A DNA stretch of 64,000 nucleotides from Nocardia yamanashiensis NBRC 100130 (GTDB taxonomy: Bacteria > Actinomycetota > Actinomycetes > Mycobacteriales > Mycobacteriaceae): NCBI RefSeq assembly GCF_001613325.1, contig NZ_BDCD01000007.1, positions 62,001 to 126,000 on the forward strand, given 5' to 3'. The translations under genes and the position numbers were made by a program. The notes under the pieces were generated by a model that was given only the letters and a program-made list of their open reading frames with translations, made no database searches and was not told where the DNA came from. This document shows, piece by piece, positions 53,754 through 62,342 of the stretch; within the stretch, counting starts at the first letter, position 1, and each line of letters begins with the position of its first letter.

Positions 53754-54404
53754 TCAGACGCGCAGCAGGCTCGCGGTGCGGGTGTAGAGCGAACCGCCCG
53801 CCGCTAGGGGCAGCAGGGCGGCGTCCAGGCCCGCGGTTTCGGCCGGGCGATCGTCCGGATAGGTGAGCACGCTCTCCAGGGCACGCGGGGCCGACAACGC
53901 GTCATCGGTCGCGGCATCCGCACCCAGATCCAGGCGATGCCGCAGCAACGGGATGTCACCGAGATCGGCTTCGAGAGCGCCGGACCAGTAGCCGTGATCC
54001 TCACCGGTGCGGCCGATCTGGACCCGCTCGCGCAACCTCAAGCGCGCGCCCTCGGCCAGCCGAACCGAGGTCAGGGTCTCGTGCTCGGCCCCGCCCGCGA
54101 CCACCGTGGGCTCCGGATCGAAATCCAGGACGCCGCCCGCCGCCACCTCGAAATGCCAGCGCGCCAGGGACTTGCGGGTCTCCCGGCCCGGCAGCGCGAT
54201 GGTCGCGGCCACCGAACGCACCCGCAAGGTCGCGCCCGGACCGACGGTCACGAAGATATCCAGCACATCGCCGCCCAGCGGGGTCGCGGCCGTGCCGATG
54301 AAATGCACGGTGTCCACGCCGGTGCGCCGCGCCGACAGGCCGCCCACCGCTTCGATATGCGGCAGAGCTCCGGCCGACGCGGCGATCCGCAGCTCAGTGC
54401 GCAC
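53754..54404 (-). CDS. ureD: urease accessory protein UreD
   Basis: 216 residues from GTG 54404, six bases after GAGG. The frame remains open upstream through ureG, but family similarity begins here (MRTELRIAASAGALPHIEAVGG). UreD/UreH features: GTAATPLGGDVLDIFVTVGPGATLRVRSVAATIALPG, then HFEVAAGGVLDFDPEPTVVAGGAEHE and ERVQIGRTGEDHGYWSGAL. UreD is the scaffold that joins UreF and UreG on the apo-urease for nickel insertion. At 216 residues it is shorter than the ~270 of many proteobacteria, as is common in actinobacteria. It lies 41 nt after ureG. Confidence 0.85.
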   Translation of the reverse strand: MRTELRIAASAGALPHIEAVGGLSARRTGVDTVHFIGTAATPLGGDVLDIFVTVGPGATLRVRSVAATIALPGRETRKSLARWHFEVAAGGVLDFDPEPTVVAGGAEHETLTSVRLAEGARLRLRERVQIGRTGEDHGYWSGALEADLGDIPLLRHRLDLGADAATDDALSAPRALESVLTYPDDRPAETAGLDAALLPLAAGGSLYTRTASLLRV

Positions 54405-54445
54405 CGCATGCCTCGATGCAGTCGATGCAAGGACGCACCGGATGC

Positions 54446-55153
54446 TCAGTGCGAATGCGCAACGCCCGCATCCTGTTCGGCGGCCAGCCGCAGCTGCTCG
54501 CGCACCCACTCCAGCACCGGCGTGGCGGCCGGGTCCTCGGTCAGCGAGGTGAACACGAACGGGCGGCCCTCGCGGACCTTCGTCGAATCGCGGTCCATCA
54601 CACCCAGATCCGCGCCCACCATCGGGGCCAGATCGGTCTTGTTGATGACCAGCAGGTCCGACCAGGTGACGCCCGGGCCGCCCTTGCGCGGGACCTTGTC
54701 GCCGCCGGCCACGTCGACCACGAAGATCTGGGCGTCGATCAGGCCCGAGGAGAAGGTGGCGGTCAGATTGTCGCCGCCGGACTCCACCAGGATCAGATCC
54801 AGCGGCGGGTTGGCCTCGATCAGATCGTCGATGGCGTCCAGGTTCGCGGTGATGTCGTCGCGGATCGCGGTGTGCGGGCAGCCGCCGGTCTGCACCGCGG
54901 TGATGCGCTCGTCCGGCAGCACCGCATTGCGGCGCAGGAAGTCCGCGTCCTCGGTCGTGTAGATGTCGTTGGTCAGCACCGCCAGCGAAAGCTCGTCCCG
55001 CAGTTGCCGGCACAGAGCCGCCACCAGCGCCGTCTTCCCGGATCCGACCGGCCCGCCGACCCCGATCCGCACCGGCTCCCCGGCCGTGCGCTCCCGCTTC
55101 GGGCGGTCGTGGTGATGGTCGTGCGGTTCTCCGTCGATGAAATGAGGTGGCAT
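54446..55153 (-). CDS. ureG: urease accessory GTPase UreG
   Basis: 235 residues from ATG 55153. An in-frame ATG three codons upstream is possible. It has a His-rich N-terminus ([18 protein letters not shown]), likely nickel-binding, then the P-loop [18 protein letters not shown]. Further motifs are [34 protein letters not shown] (Cys-Pro-His metal site), [17 protein letters not shown] and [15 protein letters not shown] (NKxD). It drives GTP-dependent nickel delivery to urease. It is followed by ureD on the same strand. ureF lies 2.4 kb upstream beyond other genes. Confidence 0.95.
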   Translation of the reverse strand: MPPHFIDGEPHDHHHDRPKRERTAGEPVRIGVGGPVGSGKTALVAALCRQLRDELSLAVLTNDIYTTEDADFLRRNAVLPDERITAVQTGGCPHTAIRDDITANLDAIDDLIEANPPLDLILVESGGDNLTATFSSGLIDAQIFVVDVAGGDKVPRKGGPGVTWSDLLVINKTDLAPMVGADLGVMDRDSTKVREGRPFVFTSLTEDPAATPVLEWVREQLRLAAEQDAGVAHSH

Positions 55154-55415
55154 GGCACCCATCCTGGCGGACGCACGTAAACCACGTGTTACCCACCCCG
55201 CCGACCAGCGCCGACCCATAGCACGGGGTGTGTGCGACACCGCAGACCAGGCATCATGGCAGCCCCTCGGGGACATCGCTAACGTAGAAAACGGGACGAT
55301 TCACACCGCTCACCCATAGCTCGATCCGGGCCGGGCCGCTCCCCTCGTCACCCACGGCTGCGTGACGCACGTTCGAAAGGCAATGCACGACAAAGCGTTT
55401 GGAGCTCGATTGCTT

Positions 55416-55922
55416 ATGACAACCTCACACCCCGCCCCCACCGCCGTCTTCCACCCGCAGCCCACCGCCCCCGCCGGAGCCCCCGCCACCCCCAGCAACT
55501 GGCATCAGGGCTCGCTGTGGTGGGACGCCAAATCGGTGCTGGTGACCCGTCCCATCGCCGAGAACTCCCTGGCCACCACCCCGCACCTGGTGGTGCCCGC
55601 CGAGTACGGCCGCCTCGCCTTCGTGCTGTCCTCGCACGGCGCCGAAGCCCAGCAGCTCGCCTACAACGGCCGCGTCCTGATCCAGGCCGGCGATTGGCGC
55701 GGCCGCCCCGCCCTCGGCTCCCGCCAGCACTACGGCACCGCCCGCATCGTCAACAACCCCTACCTGGCGGCCCAGATCCGCGACGGCCTGCGCATCAAAT
55801 ACGGCGCCCGCACCGCCTTCGCCCGCATGGCCCATCGCCTCGCGCACGGCGCGGTCCCCTACGGCGATCTGGTGGCGCTGGTGGAACTGCACCCGCACCG
55901 CCCGCTCATGATCGCGCCCTGA
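55416..55922 (+). CDS. hypothetical protein, possibly split-barrel fold
   Basis: 168 residues from ATG 55416 (GGAG eleven bases upstream). The N-terminal ~30 residues are Pro/Ala-rich. The rest alternates beta-like strands (SLWWDAKSVLVTRPIAENSL, HLVVPAEYGRLAFVLSS, AEAQQLAYNGRVLIQAGDW) with helices (AAQIRDGLRIKYGARTAFARMAHRLAHG). It faintly recalls PNPOx/F420 split barrels, but no diagnostic motif is present, so I leave it unassigned. It is divergent from ureG and convergent with the release-factor-like gene (6-nt gap). Confidence 0.6.
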   Translation: MTTSHPAPTAVFHPQPTAPAGAPATPSNWHQGSLWWDAKSVLVTRPIAENSLATTPHLVVPAEYGRLAFVLSSHGAEAQQLAYNGRVLIQAGDWRGRPALGSRQHYGTARIVNNPYLAAQIRDGLRIKYGARTAFARMAHRLAHGAVPYGDLVALVELHPHRPLMIAP

Positions 55923-55928
55923 TTCGGG

Positions 55929-56939
55929 TCATTCGCGCGCGAGCTCGGCGACGATCGCCGCCAAAGCGCCGGGTTCGAGCGGGCCGGAAATCGTGATCGC
56001 CCGCCGATGGTCGACCATGTGCCCGGCGATCAGGTCATAGGTTCGAACGACATCCGCCCGGCTGATCGTCGGCCACCGTACGAAATCGCTCGCGGTGGCA
56101 CGACCGTCGGCGACGGCTTTGATGCGAGCCGCCAGCACCCGCATCGCCAGCGCCTTGCCCGATAGCCCGGAGCTATACGTCTCGGTATACGCGGTGATGC
56201 CGGTCGGCACATGGGTGAGGTAGACGTAATTGTTCGGTCCACCCCAGCAGTTGTAGCGGCGGCACCAGGTATCGACCCGGATTTCGGACTCGGGCAGCAA
56301 TATTCGGTTCACGCGGGCGGGTTCGGGGTAAGCGAGGACCTCCGCGACCGCCTCCACCGGCGGACCGCATGCCCGGTCGAGCGGGAACCGCCGCACGCGA
56401 TGCAGACCGGTCTCGACCGCGAACGCCGGCCAGGTCCCACCCCGCCCGGTGATCAGCAAGGTCGCCGGGCGATCGGCGCTCCATATTTCCGACGGTGCGG
56501 CGGCGACCACCTCGACTCGCCACCCCCGTTCCCGCGCGTAGTCCCGGTACATGCGAGCCAGGTCGTCGGCGAACGCCGCGGAGACCGGATCCTCCCGCAC
56601 CGCCCGGATATCGAGCAGCGTGTTGTCGCGTGCGCACGGATCGCGCGGCCGCAGCAGTTCGCCCAGCTCTGCGGCGAGTTCACCCACCCGCTCCCGCAAG
56701 GCCGGGACTTCCACCTCGAACGACCGCTCCTCCGCAGCCAATTCCAGACCCGCGGCCAGATCTTCCTCCGCCCGCCGCAGTCAGGTGTAAACGCCCATGG
56801 CCGGCCCCAACTCCCCCAACCGCTCACACACCCGCCGCAACTCCCCCGAGTCCGCCCTCAGCGCGGGATCGGCCACCCGAGCCTCCAATGCCCGATACTC
56901 CGCAAGGAACTCCCCGACAACCGATTCGTTCACATACAT
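55929..56939 (-). pseudogene. release-factor (RF1)-like gene with in-frame TGA and GGQ changed to GGP
   Basis: GGAGGGAGGGGG precedes ATG 56939. Residues 1-52 match the RF1 N-terminal helical domain (VVGEFLAEYRALEARVADPALRADSGELRRVCERLGEL). Codon 53 is TGA (56781-56783). The same frame then continues with RF1-like LRRAEEDLAAGLELAAEE, ELLRPRDPCARDNTLLDIRA (PCRF domain), ARMYRDYARERGWRVEVV and the domain-3 region RVDTWCRRYNCWGGPNNYVYLTHVPTG. The hydrolytic GGQ is GGP (about residues 233-235), and the stop-codon recognition segment is not conserved. Total length is 336 codons versus ~357 in RF1. It is either a decaying RF paralogue or a readthrough-controlled protein with a new role. Confidence 0.75.
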
Positions 56940-57007
56940 GAGACCCCCTCCCTCCACCCCGAACCTCCCACGCCCCAACCACATCCGTCAATCACAAAAG
57001 GCCCCCA

Positions 57008-57493
57008 TTGATCGACCTCCAACTCCTCACCCCCGACGACTGGCCCCTCTGGCGCACCCTCCGCCACCAAGCCCTCACCGAATCCGCCGCCGCCTTCAGC
57101 TCCACCCTCGCCGACTGGTCCGGCCCCGGCGACACCGAACCCCGCTGGCGAGCCCGCCTCACCGAAGTCCCCTTCAATGTGGTGCTCCGCCTCGATGGTT
57201 CGTCCGCGGGAATGGTGAGCGGCGACCTCGCCGACGAAGGAACAGCCGAACTGATGTCCCTGTGGATCGCTCCGTTCGCACGCGGCCACGGCGTGGGCGA
57301 TGCGGCCATCCGCGCTGTCGTGCAATGGGCTGGCCCGCGCGCGGTCGGACTCTCGGTGCGCTCCGCGAACAGTCCGGCCATCAAGCTCTATCGGCGGCAC
57401 GGATTCGTCGATGCCGGACCATCTCCCGACGATCCCGCCGAACGCCGGATGCACCTTCCGGCTACGCGGATCGTGGATTACGTGCTGCCCTAG
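57008..57493 (+). CDS. GNAT-family N-acetyltransferase
   Basis: 161 residues from a TTG at 57008 with AAAGG upstream. GNAT pattern: MIDLQLLTPDDWPLWRTLRHQAL at the start, ELMSLWIAPFARGHGVGDAAIRAVVQWA (acetyl-CoA loop, here ARGHGVG in place of the usual Q/RGxGxG/A) and LSVRSANSPAIKLYRRHGFVDAG at the end. It transfers acetyl groups to an amine; the acceptor is unknown. It is divergent from the RF-like gene (68 nt) and convergent with ureF. Confidence 0.85.
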   Translation: MIDLQLLTPDDWPLWRTLRHQALTESAAAFSSTLADWSGPGDTEPRWRARLTEVPFNVVLRLDGSSAGMVSGDLADEGTAELMSLWIAPFARGHGVGDAAIRAVVQWAGPRAVGLSVRSANSPAIKLYRRHGFVDAGPSPDDPAERRMHLPATRIVDYVLP

Positions 57494-57509
57494 CGCGCGA
57501 TCGCTCCGG

Positions 57510-58142
57510 TCAGGAAGCGAAGAGGGGCATGTCTCGGGTGAGGTGGCGTTCGGCTAGGACGTCTTGGAGGGGGTCGGAGAGGGCGGCGAGGGATTTCGTG
57601 GCTTCGCGGGCGGTGGCGTCGCAGAGGTCGGAGAGGCGGATGGTGCAGGTGGCGACGGCGGCGGGGTCCAGGGCGAGGAGGCGTTGGGCGGCGGTCGCGG
57701 CGCCGGTCATGGTGGTGTAGACGACTACGGCGGCGATTTCTTCGGGGGCGGAGCCGGAGACGGCGCCTACTACGCCGAAGACGGTGGAGAGGTGGGGGCG
57801 GGGGGCGAGGGCGCGCCAGTCGGATTGGGGCCAGACCTGTTTGGCGAGGCGGAGCAGGCCGCGGCCTTGGGCTCGGGAGGCGGTGCGGGCCGATGGGGAG
57901 GGGGTGCGGGCGTCGGCTTCCAGGTCGGCTCGGGCGGGGTCGAGGGTGCCGGCGGTGATGGCGGCGGCCAGGGAGGCGGCGACGAGGCCCGAGGTGCGGA
58001 TGCGGCGGCGCAGGTAGAGCTCGACCGATGCGACGTCACGCAATACGCCGGAGGTTATCGCTTCTTCCACGCCGCCGGAGTGGACGTGGCCGCCGATGGG
58101 GAGGCGGGAGTCGGCGAGGGTGAGCAGGGTGGCCAGGCTCAT
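57510..58142 (-). CDS. ureF: urease accessory protein UreF
   Basis: 210 residues from ATG 58142. UreF features: MSLATLLTLADSRLPIGGHVHSGGVEEAITSGVL at the start (LADSRLPIGGxxHSxGxE), RDVASVELYLRRRIRTSGLVAASLA and a C-terminal MPLFAS ending. It is a helical chaperone that gates nickel transfer with UreD and UreG. Unlike in compact ureABCFGD operons, ureG does not follow: a GNAT gene, the RF-like gene and an unknown gene lie between. Confidence 0.88.
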   Translation of the reverse strand: MSLATLLTLADSRLPIGGHVHSGGVEEAITSGVLRDVASVELYLRRRIRTSGLVAASLAAAITAGTLDPARADLEADARTPSPSARTASRAQGRGLLRLAKQVWPQSDWRALAPRPHLSTVFGVVGAVSGSAPEEIAAVVVYTTMTGAATAAQRLLALDPAAVATCTIRLSDLCDATAREATKSLAALSDPLQDVLAERHLTRDMPLFAS

Positions 58143-58218
58143 GGGCGCGCATCCGGGTAGAGCATCGGTCGATCGTAATACCGGGTGGCGGGCGTGGTCC
58201 GGGCGGTTGCGCCGTAAG

Positions 58219-59106
58219 TCAGCGGCGGAAGCTGCGCTCCATGAAGCGTTGCGCCGCGCCACGGCGGAGTTCGCTCCAGGCTTGGATCGGCCCGGCCCAC
58301 CAGGGGGAGATTTCGAGAGGCCGGGAGACGACGGCGTGGCAGAGCAGATCGGCGGCTTCGTCGGCGGTGAGGCCGGGGACGCCGGAGAAGTCGCTGGGGG
58401 CGCTCATGCGGGTGTGCACGAGAGGCAGATAGACCGAGGTGGTGGTGATACCGTCGGCGGCGATCTCGGTGGCCACGGTGCGAAGCCAGACGTCGAAGGC
58501 GGATTTGGAGGCGCCGTACGCGGCCCAGCGGGGAGCCGGCGGCATGCGCAGACCCCAGGTGGACACGTTCACGATGTGGCCTTCGCGGCGGTCGCACATG
58601 CTGGGTAGCAGGGTCAGGAGCAGCCGGACGGGGCCGAGGTAGTTGACGTCGATGGTGCGGGTGAAATCGTGGAAGCGGTCGTAGGATTCGCGCAGGGGGC
58701 GGCGAATCGACTTGCCCGCGTTATTGATCACGACGTCGATGTGGTCGTGTTCGGTGAGCAGGGTGCGGCCGAGTTCCTCGACGGCGGTCATATCGCTGAT
58801 GTCGGCCTGATACACGTGGGCGATGCCGTCGGCGGCGCGGATATCGGCGGCCACCTGTTCCAGATCCTCACGGGTGCGGGCCACCAGCAGCACGGTCGCG
58901 CCGGCCGCGCCGAGCTTCTTGGCCGTGGCCTTGCCGATGCCGTGCGAGGCCCCGGTGATCAGGATGACGCGCCCGGAAACGGCCTCGCGCAAGGATTTCT
59001 CGCGCGGTCGGGAGGTCGGATAGAACAGCCTGGTCGCCACCCGCTCGGCCAGTGGTCTGCCATTGGATTCCGGATTCGGGCCGCCATGGGCCGAATTCTC
59101 AGTCAC
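58219..59106 (-). CDS. short-chain dehydrogenase/reductase
   Basis: 295 residues from GTG 59106. The N-terminal ~45 residues are a charged extension (RLFYPTSRPREKSLREAV). The Rossmann core follows: ILITGASHGIGKATAKKLG, VYQADISDMTAVEELG, INNAGKSIRRPL, VNVSTWGLRMPP (Ser) and YGASKSAFDVWL (YxxxK). It resembles DltE-type and mycobacterial SDRs acting on lipid-like substrates. The gene is upstream of ureF on the same strand, separated by 76 nt, but has no evident role in urease. Confidence 0.82.
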   Translation of the reverse strand: MTENSAHGGPNPESNGRPLAERVATRLFYPTSRPREKSLREAVSGRVILITGASHGIGKATAKKLGAAGATVLLVARTREDLEQVAADIRAADGIAHVYQADISDMTAVEELGRTLLTEHDHIDVVINNAGKSIRRPLRESYDRFHDFTRTIDVNYLGPVRLLLTLLPSMCDRREGHIVNVSTWGLRMPPAPRWAAYGASKSAFDVWLRTVATEIAADGITTTSVYLPLVHTRMSAPSDFSGVPGLTADEAADLLCHAVVSRPLEISPWWAGPIQAWSELRRGAAQRFMERSFRR

Positions 59107-59222
59107 GCTGACGACTGTATCGCCCGAGTCGTTCCCCGTTCACGAACTGAGTGGAAATACGCTGGGTGCGAAGCCCTTTCTCGATCAGGATGGATCCCGG
59201 TGCACGGGGAAGGGATACGAAC

Positions 59223-60047
59223 ATGGTGACACCGAATCCGGATCAGGCTACGCCGGAGCGGGTTTCGATAGCGGGCTGGATCGGCCGGGCGATCGCGATG
59301 GTGATCTTCGTGCCGCCGCGCCTGGTGTGGGAGGGGTTGAAGCTGCTCGGCCGCATGGTGCGGGCGGCGCTGCGGTACTTCGTCGAGAAGTTGCTGACGC
59401 CGGCGGCGAAACTGTGCTGGTACTGGGTGATTCGGCCGGTCTGGGCGTTCGTGAAGAACTATTTGTGGGGCTTGCTCATTCAGCAATTGCTGTGGGGCGC
59501 GGTGCTCACGCCACTGGGTGCGTTCCTGCTCGATTTCCTGCTGCGGCCGTTGCAGAAAGCGGTCGAGGAATGGGTGTGGCGGCGTCTGCTGCTCCCCGCG
59601 CTGCGCGGACTGGCCTGGGTGGTCGTGCAGATCGCGAAAGGCCTGGCATTCCTGGGCTATTGGCTGATCGTGGTGCCGATGGTGTGGTTGTGGCGCAAGG
59701 TATTGCGGCCCGCCCTCGAGGCCCTGGCCGTCGCCTTCGAATTCCTGGGCCGCTGGGTCATCGCCTGGCCGCTGCGCATGCTGTGGCACCGGGTGCTGCG
59801 CCCGCTCCTGCTGGCCCTGATCGCCATCGTGGTCTTCGGCTGGCAGGTGGCCACCACCGTGGTGAACTTCCTGGTGGTGACCCCGTGCCGCTGGCTCTAC
59901 CGCACCGTCCTGCACCCGTTGCTACGCCTGCTGGCCGTGGTCTGGGCGGCCTGCGTGACCCGGCCGATTCGCTGGGTGCACCAGCGGATCGTCACGCCCT
60001 TGAACAAATGGGCCGCCGAGATCATGGCCTCGGTATTCGGCAACTGA
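59223..60047 (+). CDS. Trp/Arg-rich repetitive membrane protein, hypothetical
   Basis: 274 residues from ATG 59223, with GAAGGGA about ten bases upstream. After a short polar start the protein is a chain of amphipathic or membrane-associated helices rich in Trp, Arg, Leu and Pro. A loose unit of ~35 residues recurs: WVWRRLLLPALRGLAWVV, WLWRKVLRPALEALAVAF, MLWHRVLRPLLLALIAIV, WLYRTVLHPLLRLLAVVW and WVHQRIVTPLNKWAAEI. The consensus is W-x-x-R-x-[VL]-[LV]-x-P-[LA]-L-x-x-L-A. No family is recognised. It converges on the MFS pump gene with 3 nt between stops. Confidence 0.65.
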   Translation: MVTPNPDQATPERVSIAGWIGRAIAMVIFVPPRLVWEGLKLLGRMVRAALRYFVEKLLTPAAKLCWYWVIRPVWAFVKNYLWGLLIQQLLWGAVLTPLGAFLLDFLLRPLQKAVEEWVWRRLLLPALRGLAWVVVQIAKGLAFLGYWLIVVPMVWLWRKVLRPALEALAVAFEFLGRWVIAWPLRMLWHRVLRPLLLALIAIVVFGWQVATTVVNFLVVTPCRWLYRTVLHPLLRLLAVVWAACVTRPIRWVHQRIVTPLNKWAAEIMASVFGN

Positions 60048-60050
60048 CCT

Positions 60051-61547
60051 TCAGTGCACCAGCTGGGCGGACGCCTCGGCGGGCTCGGTCTTGCCGGTCC
60101 GCGCGACCGCCGCGACGATCGCCATGGCCGCCAGCAGCACCGCGCCCGCGGTGGTCGCCACGTGCATGCCGTCGACGAACGAGGCCCGCGCCGCATCGAT
60201 CAGCGCGGTGTTCCCACCGGCGTGCGCGATGGTCTCCCCGAGCGTGGACCCGAAATCCCCGCCGTTGCGGAACACCAGCGCCGCAAGGGAACCCAGCAGC
60301 GCCAGCCCCAGACCGTTGCCGAGCTCGAAACTGGTTTCGGAGATCCCGACCGCCGACCCGGCCCGCTCCGCCGGCACCGACGACACCGCGACCTCGGACA
60401 CCAGCGTGAACGCCGTACCGAGCCCCGCGCCCGCGACCACGGAACCGGCGATGTACCAGCCGATTCCACCGTCCACGCCGACACCGAGCAGCAGCAGATT
60501 ACCGACCGCGGCCATACCCAGCGCCAGCACGAACGCGCCCCGGGTGCCCAGCAGCCGGCCGATCCGCGCCCCGCTCATGGAGGTCACGAACACCACCACC
60601 GCCATCGGAATGCCCAGCAGCGCCGCCTGCAAAGCGTCCCGCCCGGTCACCGATTGCAGATACGTACTGGTCAGGAAGCTCATCCCGGCCAGCGCCAGCA
60701 TGCCCACGGTGCTGGAACCGATTGCCACCGAGAACAATCCGCGCTTGAACAAACTCAGATCCAGCAGCGGTTCGTCCAGCACCCGCTGCCGCCGCACGAA
60801 CAGCACCAGCAGCAGCACACCGATCAGCCCGATCCCGATCACCGGCAGATCGAATCCCTCGGCCGCGAAATGCTTGACCGCGTACACGATCGGCAGGATG
60901 CCGCCGATGGACAGCACCACGCTCAGCAGATCCAGCGGCCCGCGCCCCGCCGCCTTGTGCTCGGGCAGCAGGATCGGCCCGAAGACCAGCAGCACCAGCA
61001 GGACCGGCGTATTGATCAGGAACACCGAACCCCACCAGAAGTGGTGCAGCAGCACGCCGCCGATGATCGGCCCGACCGCCGACCCGCCCGCGAAGAACGC
61101 CGTCCAGATGCCGATGGCGGTCGCCCGCGCCCGCGCCTCGGGGAACATGGTGGAGATCAAGGCCAGGCTGGAGGGCAGCAGCGTCGCGCCGCCCACGCCC
61201 ATCAGCGCCCGCGCCGCGATCAGCACCGCCGCGTTCGGCGCGAAGGCCGCGAGGATCGAGGCCAGCCCGAACACCGTCGCACCGGCGAGCAGAATATTGC
61301 GCCGCCCGATCCGGTCACCCACATTGCCCATGGTGATGAGCAGCCCGGCGATCATGAAGCCGTAGATGTCGAGGATCCACAACTGCTCGGTGGCGGACGG
61401 ATCCAGGCTCCCGGTGAGCGTCGGCATGGCCAGATACAGCACCGACATGTCCATCGACACCAGCAGCACGGGCAGCAGCAGGACCGCCAGACCGAGCCAG
61501 GCGCGACGCGAGGTGGTGGTGTCTGGGCGTACGAGGGTGCTCGGCAT
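60051..61547 (-). CDS. MFS multidrug efflux transporter, DHA2 (QacA/EmrB-like, 14 spans)
   Basis: 498 residues from ATG 61547, with GAAGG seven bases upstream. The opening LLLPVLLVSMDMSVLYLAMPTLTGSLDPSATEQLWILDIYGFMIAGLL has the membrane Asp (SMDMSVLYLAMP) diagnostic of QacA-type pumps for cationic drugs. Motif A is GDRIGRRNILLAG and motif C GGSAVGPIIGG. About fourteen membrane spans are seen. It exports hydrophobic or quaternary-ammonium compounds with proton motive force. It is divergent from a TetR gene across two palindromic operators, a typical drug-inducible pair. Confidence 0.88.
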   Translation of the reverse strand: MPSTLVRPDTTTSRRAWLGLAVLLLPVLLVSMDMSVLYLAMPTLTGSLDPSATEQLWILDIYGFMIAGLLITMGNVGDRIGRRNILLAGATVFGLASILAAFAPNAAVLIAARALMGVGGATLLPSSLALISTMFPEARARATAIGIWTAFFAGGSAVGPIIGGVLLHHFWWGSVFLINTPVLLVLLVFGPILLPEHKAAGRGPLDLLSVVLSIGGILPIVYAVKHFAAEGFDLPVIGIGLIGVLLLVLFVRRQRVLDEPLLDLSLFKRGLFSVAIGSSTVGMLALAGMSFLTSTYLQSVTGRDALQAALLGIPMAVVVFVTSMSGARIGRLLGTRGAFVLALGMAAVGNLLLLGVGVDGGIGWYIAGSVVAGAGLGTAFTLVSEVAVSSVPAERAGSAVGISETSFELGNGLGLALLGSLAALVFRNGGDFGSTLGETIAHAGGNTALIDAARASFVDGMHVATTAGAVLLAAMAIVAAVARTGKTEPAEASAQLVH

Positions 61548-61601
61548 CACTTATCCTTCCGGGCGAGCTTCGAAATGTGGAGGCCGCCCGATCCGAGCGA
61601 C

Positions 61602-61638
61602 GCGTACGACGTACGCAACAGCGGGGTACAGTGTACGC
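61602..61638. promoter_or_regulatory. two TetR operators for the efflux pair
   Basis: GCGTACGACGTACGC (61602-61616) and GGGTACAGTGTACGC (61624-61638) share GsGTAC-N3-GTACGC, 22 bp apart centre to centre, i.e. on the same DNA face. They lie between the divergent MFS and tetR starts (33 nt before tetR). They are a likely autoregulatory site for the adjacent TetR. Confidence 0.7.
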
Positions 61639-61670
61639 ATTCCCGGTACCGGAAGGAAACGAGTTATCCG

Positions 61671-62342
61671 ATGAGCGAGGCCAAGCTCACCCGGGCCGCC
61701 ATTGTCGATACCGCCATCTCGCTGGCCGACGAGGCCGGTCTCGACGCGCTGTCCATGCGCCGGATCGCCGATCGCCTCGGCGTCGGAGCCATGTCGCTGT
61801 ATCGGCACGTGCCCAACAAGGACTCCCTGCTGGCCGCCATGACCGACGAGGTGTCGCGGCGCAATCCGTACCCGCCCGCCGAGGGGCAGGACTGGACCTG
61901 GCGGGACCGGGTGCGCATCGCCGCCGAGGTGGATTGGCGCCTCTATCAGGAACATCCGTGGGTGCTGTTCACCTTCGCGGTGCCGCGCTACAACTTCGGT
62001 GAACACAGTCTGATCGTGCTGGCCTGGCTGGTGGAGGGCTTCCACGAACTCGGCGTCGACACCCGCGAGGGCACCCGGATGGCGCTTTCGGTGTGGAGTT
62101 ACATTGCGGGCGTGGCACTTCAGCAGGTGAGCGCGCTGCTGCTGCCCAAACGCGATACCGATGCCGACGAGGAACGTTCCGGGCTGACCGCGCTGCTGGA
62201 CGGTGTGCCGCGCTGGCCCACGCCGCCGGCGCTGACGGCATTGCACGGCACCGGCGGCTCGGATCTGCTGGATCCGGAGAGCCTGCTGGATTCCGGGCTG
62301 CGCGCGATGTGCGACGGATTCGAGTCGGCGGCGCGCGGTTAG
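61671..62342 (+). CDS. TetR-family repressor (TetR_C-type ligand domain)
   Basis: 223 residues. DNA-binding domain: MSEAKLTRAAIVDTAISLADEAGLDALSMRRIADRLGVGAMSLYRHVPNKDSLLAAM, the TetR/ActII-like subgroup with GAMSLYRHVPNKD. The C-terminal domain (EHPWVLFTFAVPRYNFGEH onward) resembles the tetracycline-repressor-type ligand pocket. It probably represses the divergent QacA-like pump and itself through the GTAC-containing palindromes. Its stop overlaps the convergent YchJ-like gene by 4 nt. Confidence 0.88.
   Translation: MSEAKLTRAAIVDTAISLADEAGLDALSMRRIADRLGVGAMSLYRHVPNKDSLLAAMTDEVSRRNPYPPAEGQDWTWRDRVRIAAEVDWRLYQEHPWVLFTFAVPRYNFGEHSLIVLAWLVEGFHELGVDTREGTRMALSVWSYIAGVALQQVSALLLPKRDTDADEERSGLTALLDGVPRWPTPPALTALHGTGGSDLLDPESLLDSGLRAMCDGFESAARG

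Noticed and set aside
54405..55196. UreD frame extending upstream through ureG
   Set aside because: The extension has no UreD similarity and lies in the wrong phase of ureG. GTG 54404 has a good GAGG.
56741..56800. prfB-like programmed +1 frameshift in the release-factor-like gene
   Set aside because: The parts before and after the TGA are in the same frame, so a frameshift would not join them. Only readthrough or a nonsense mutation fits.
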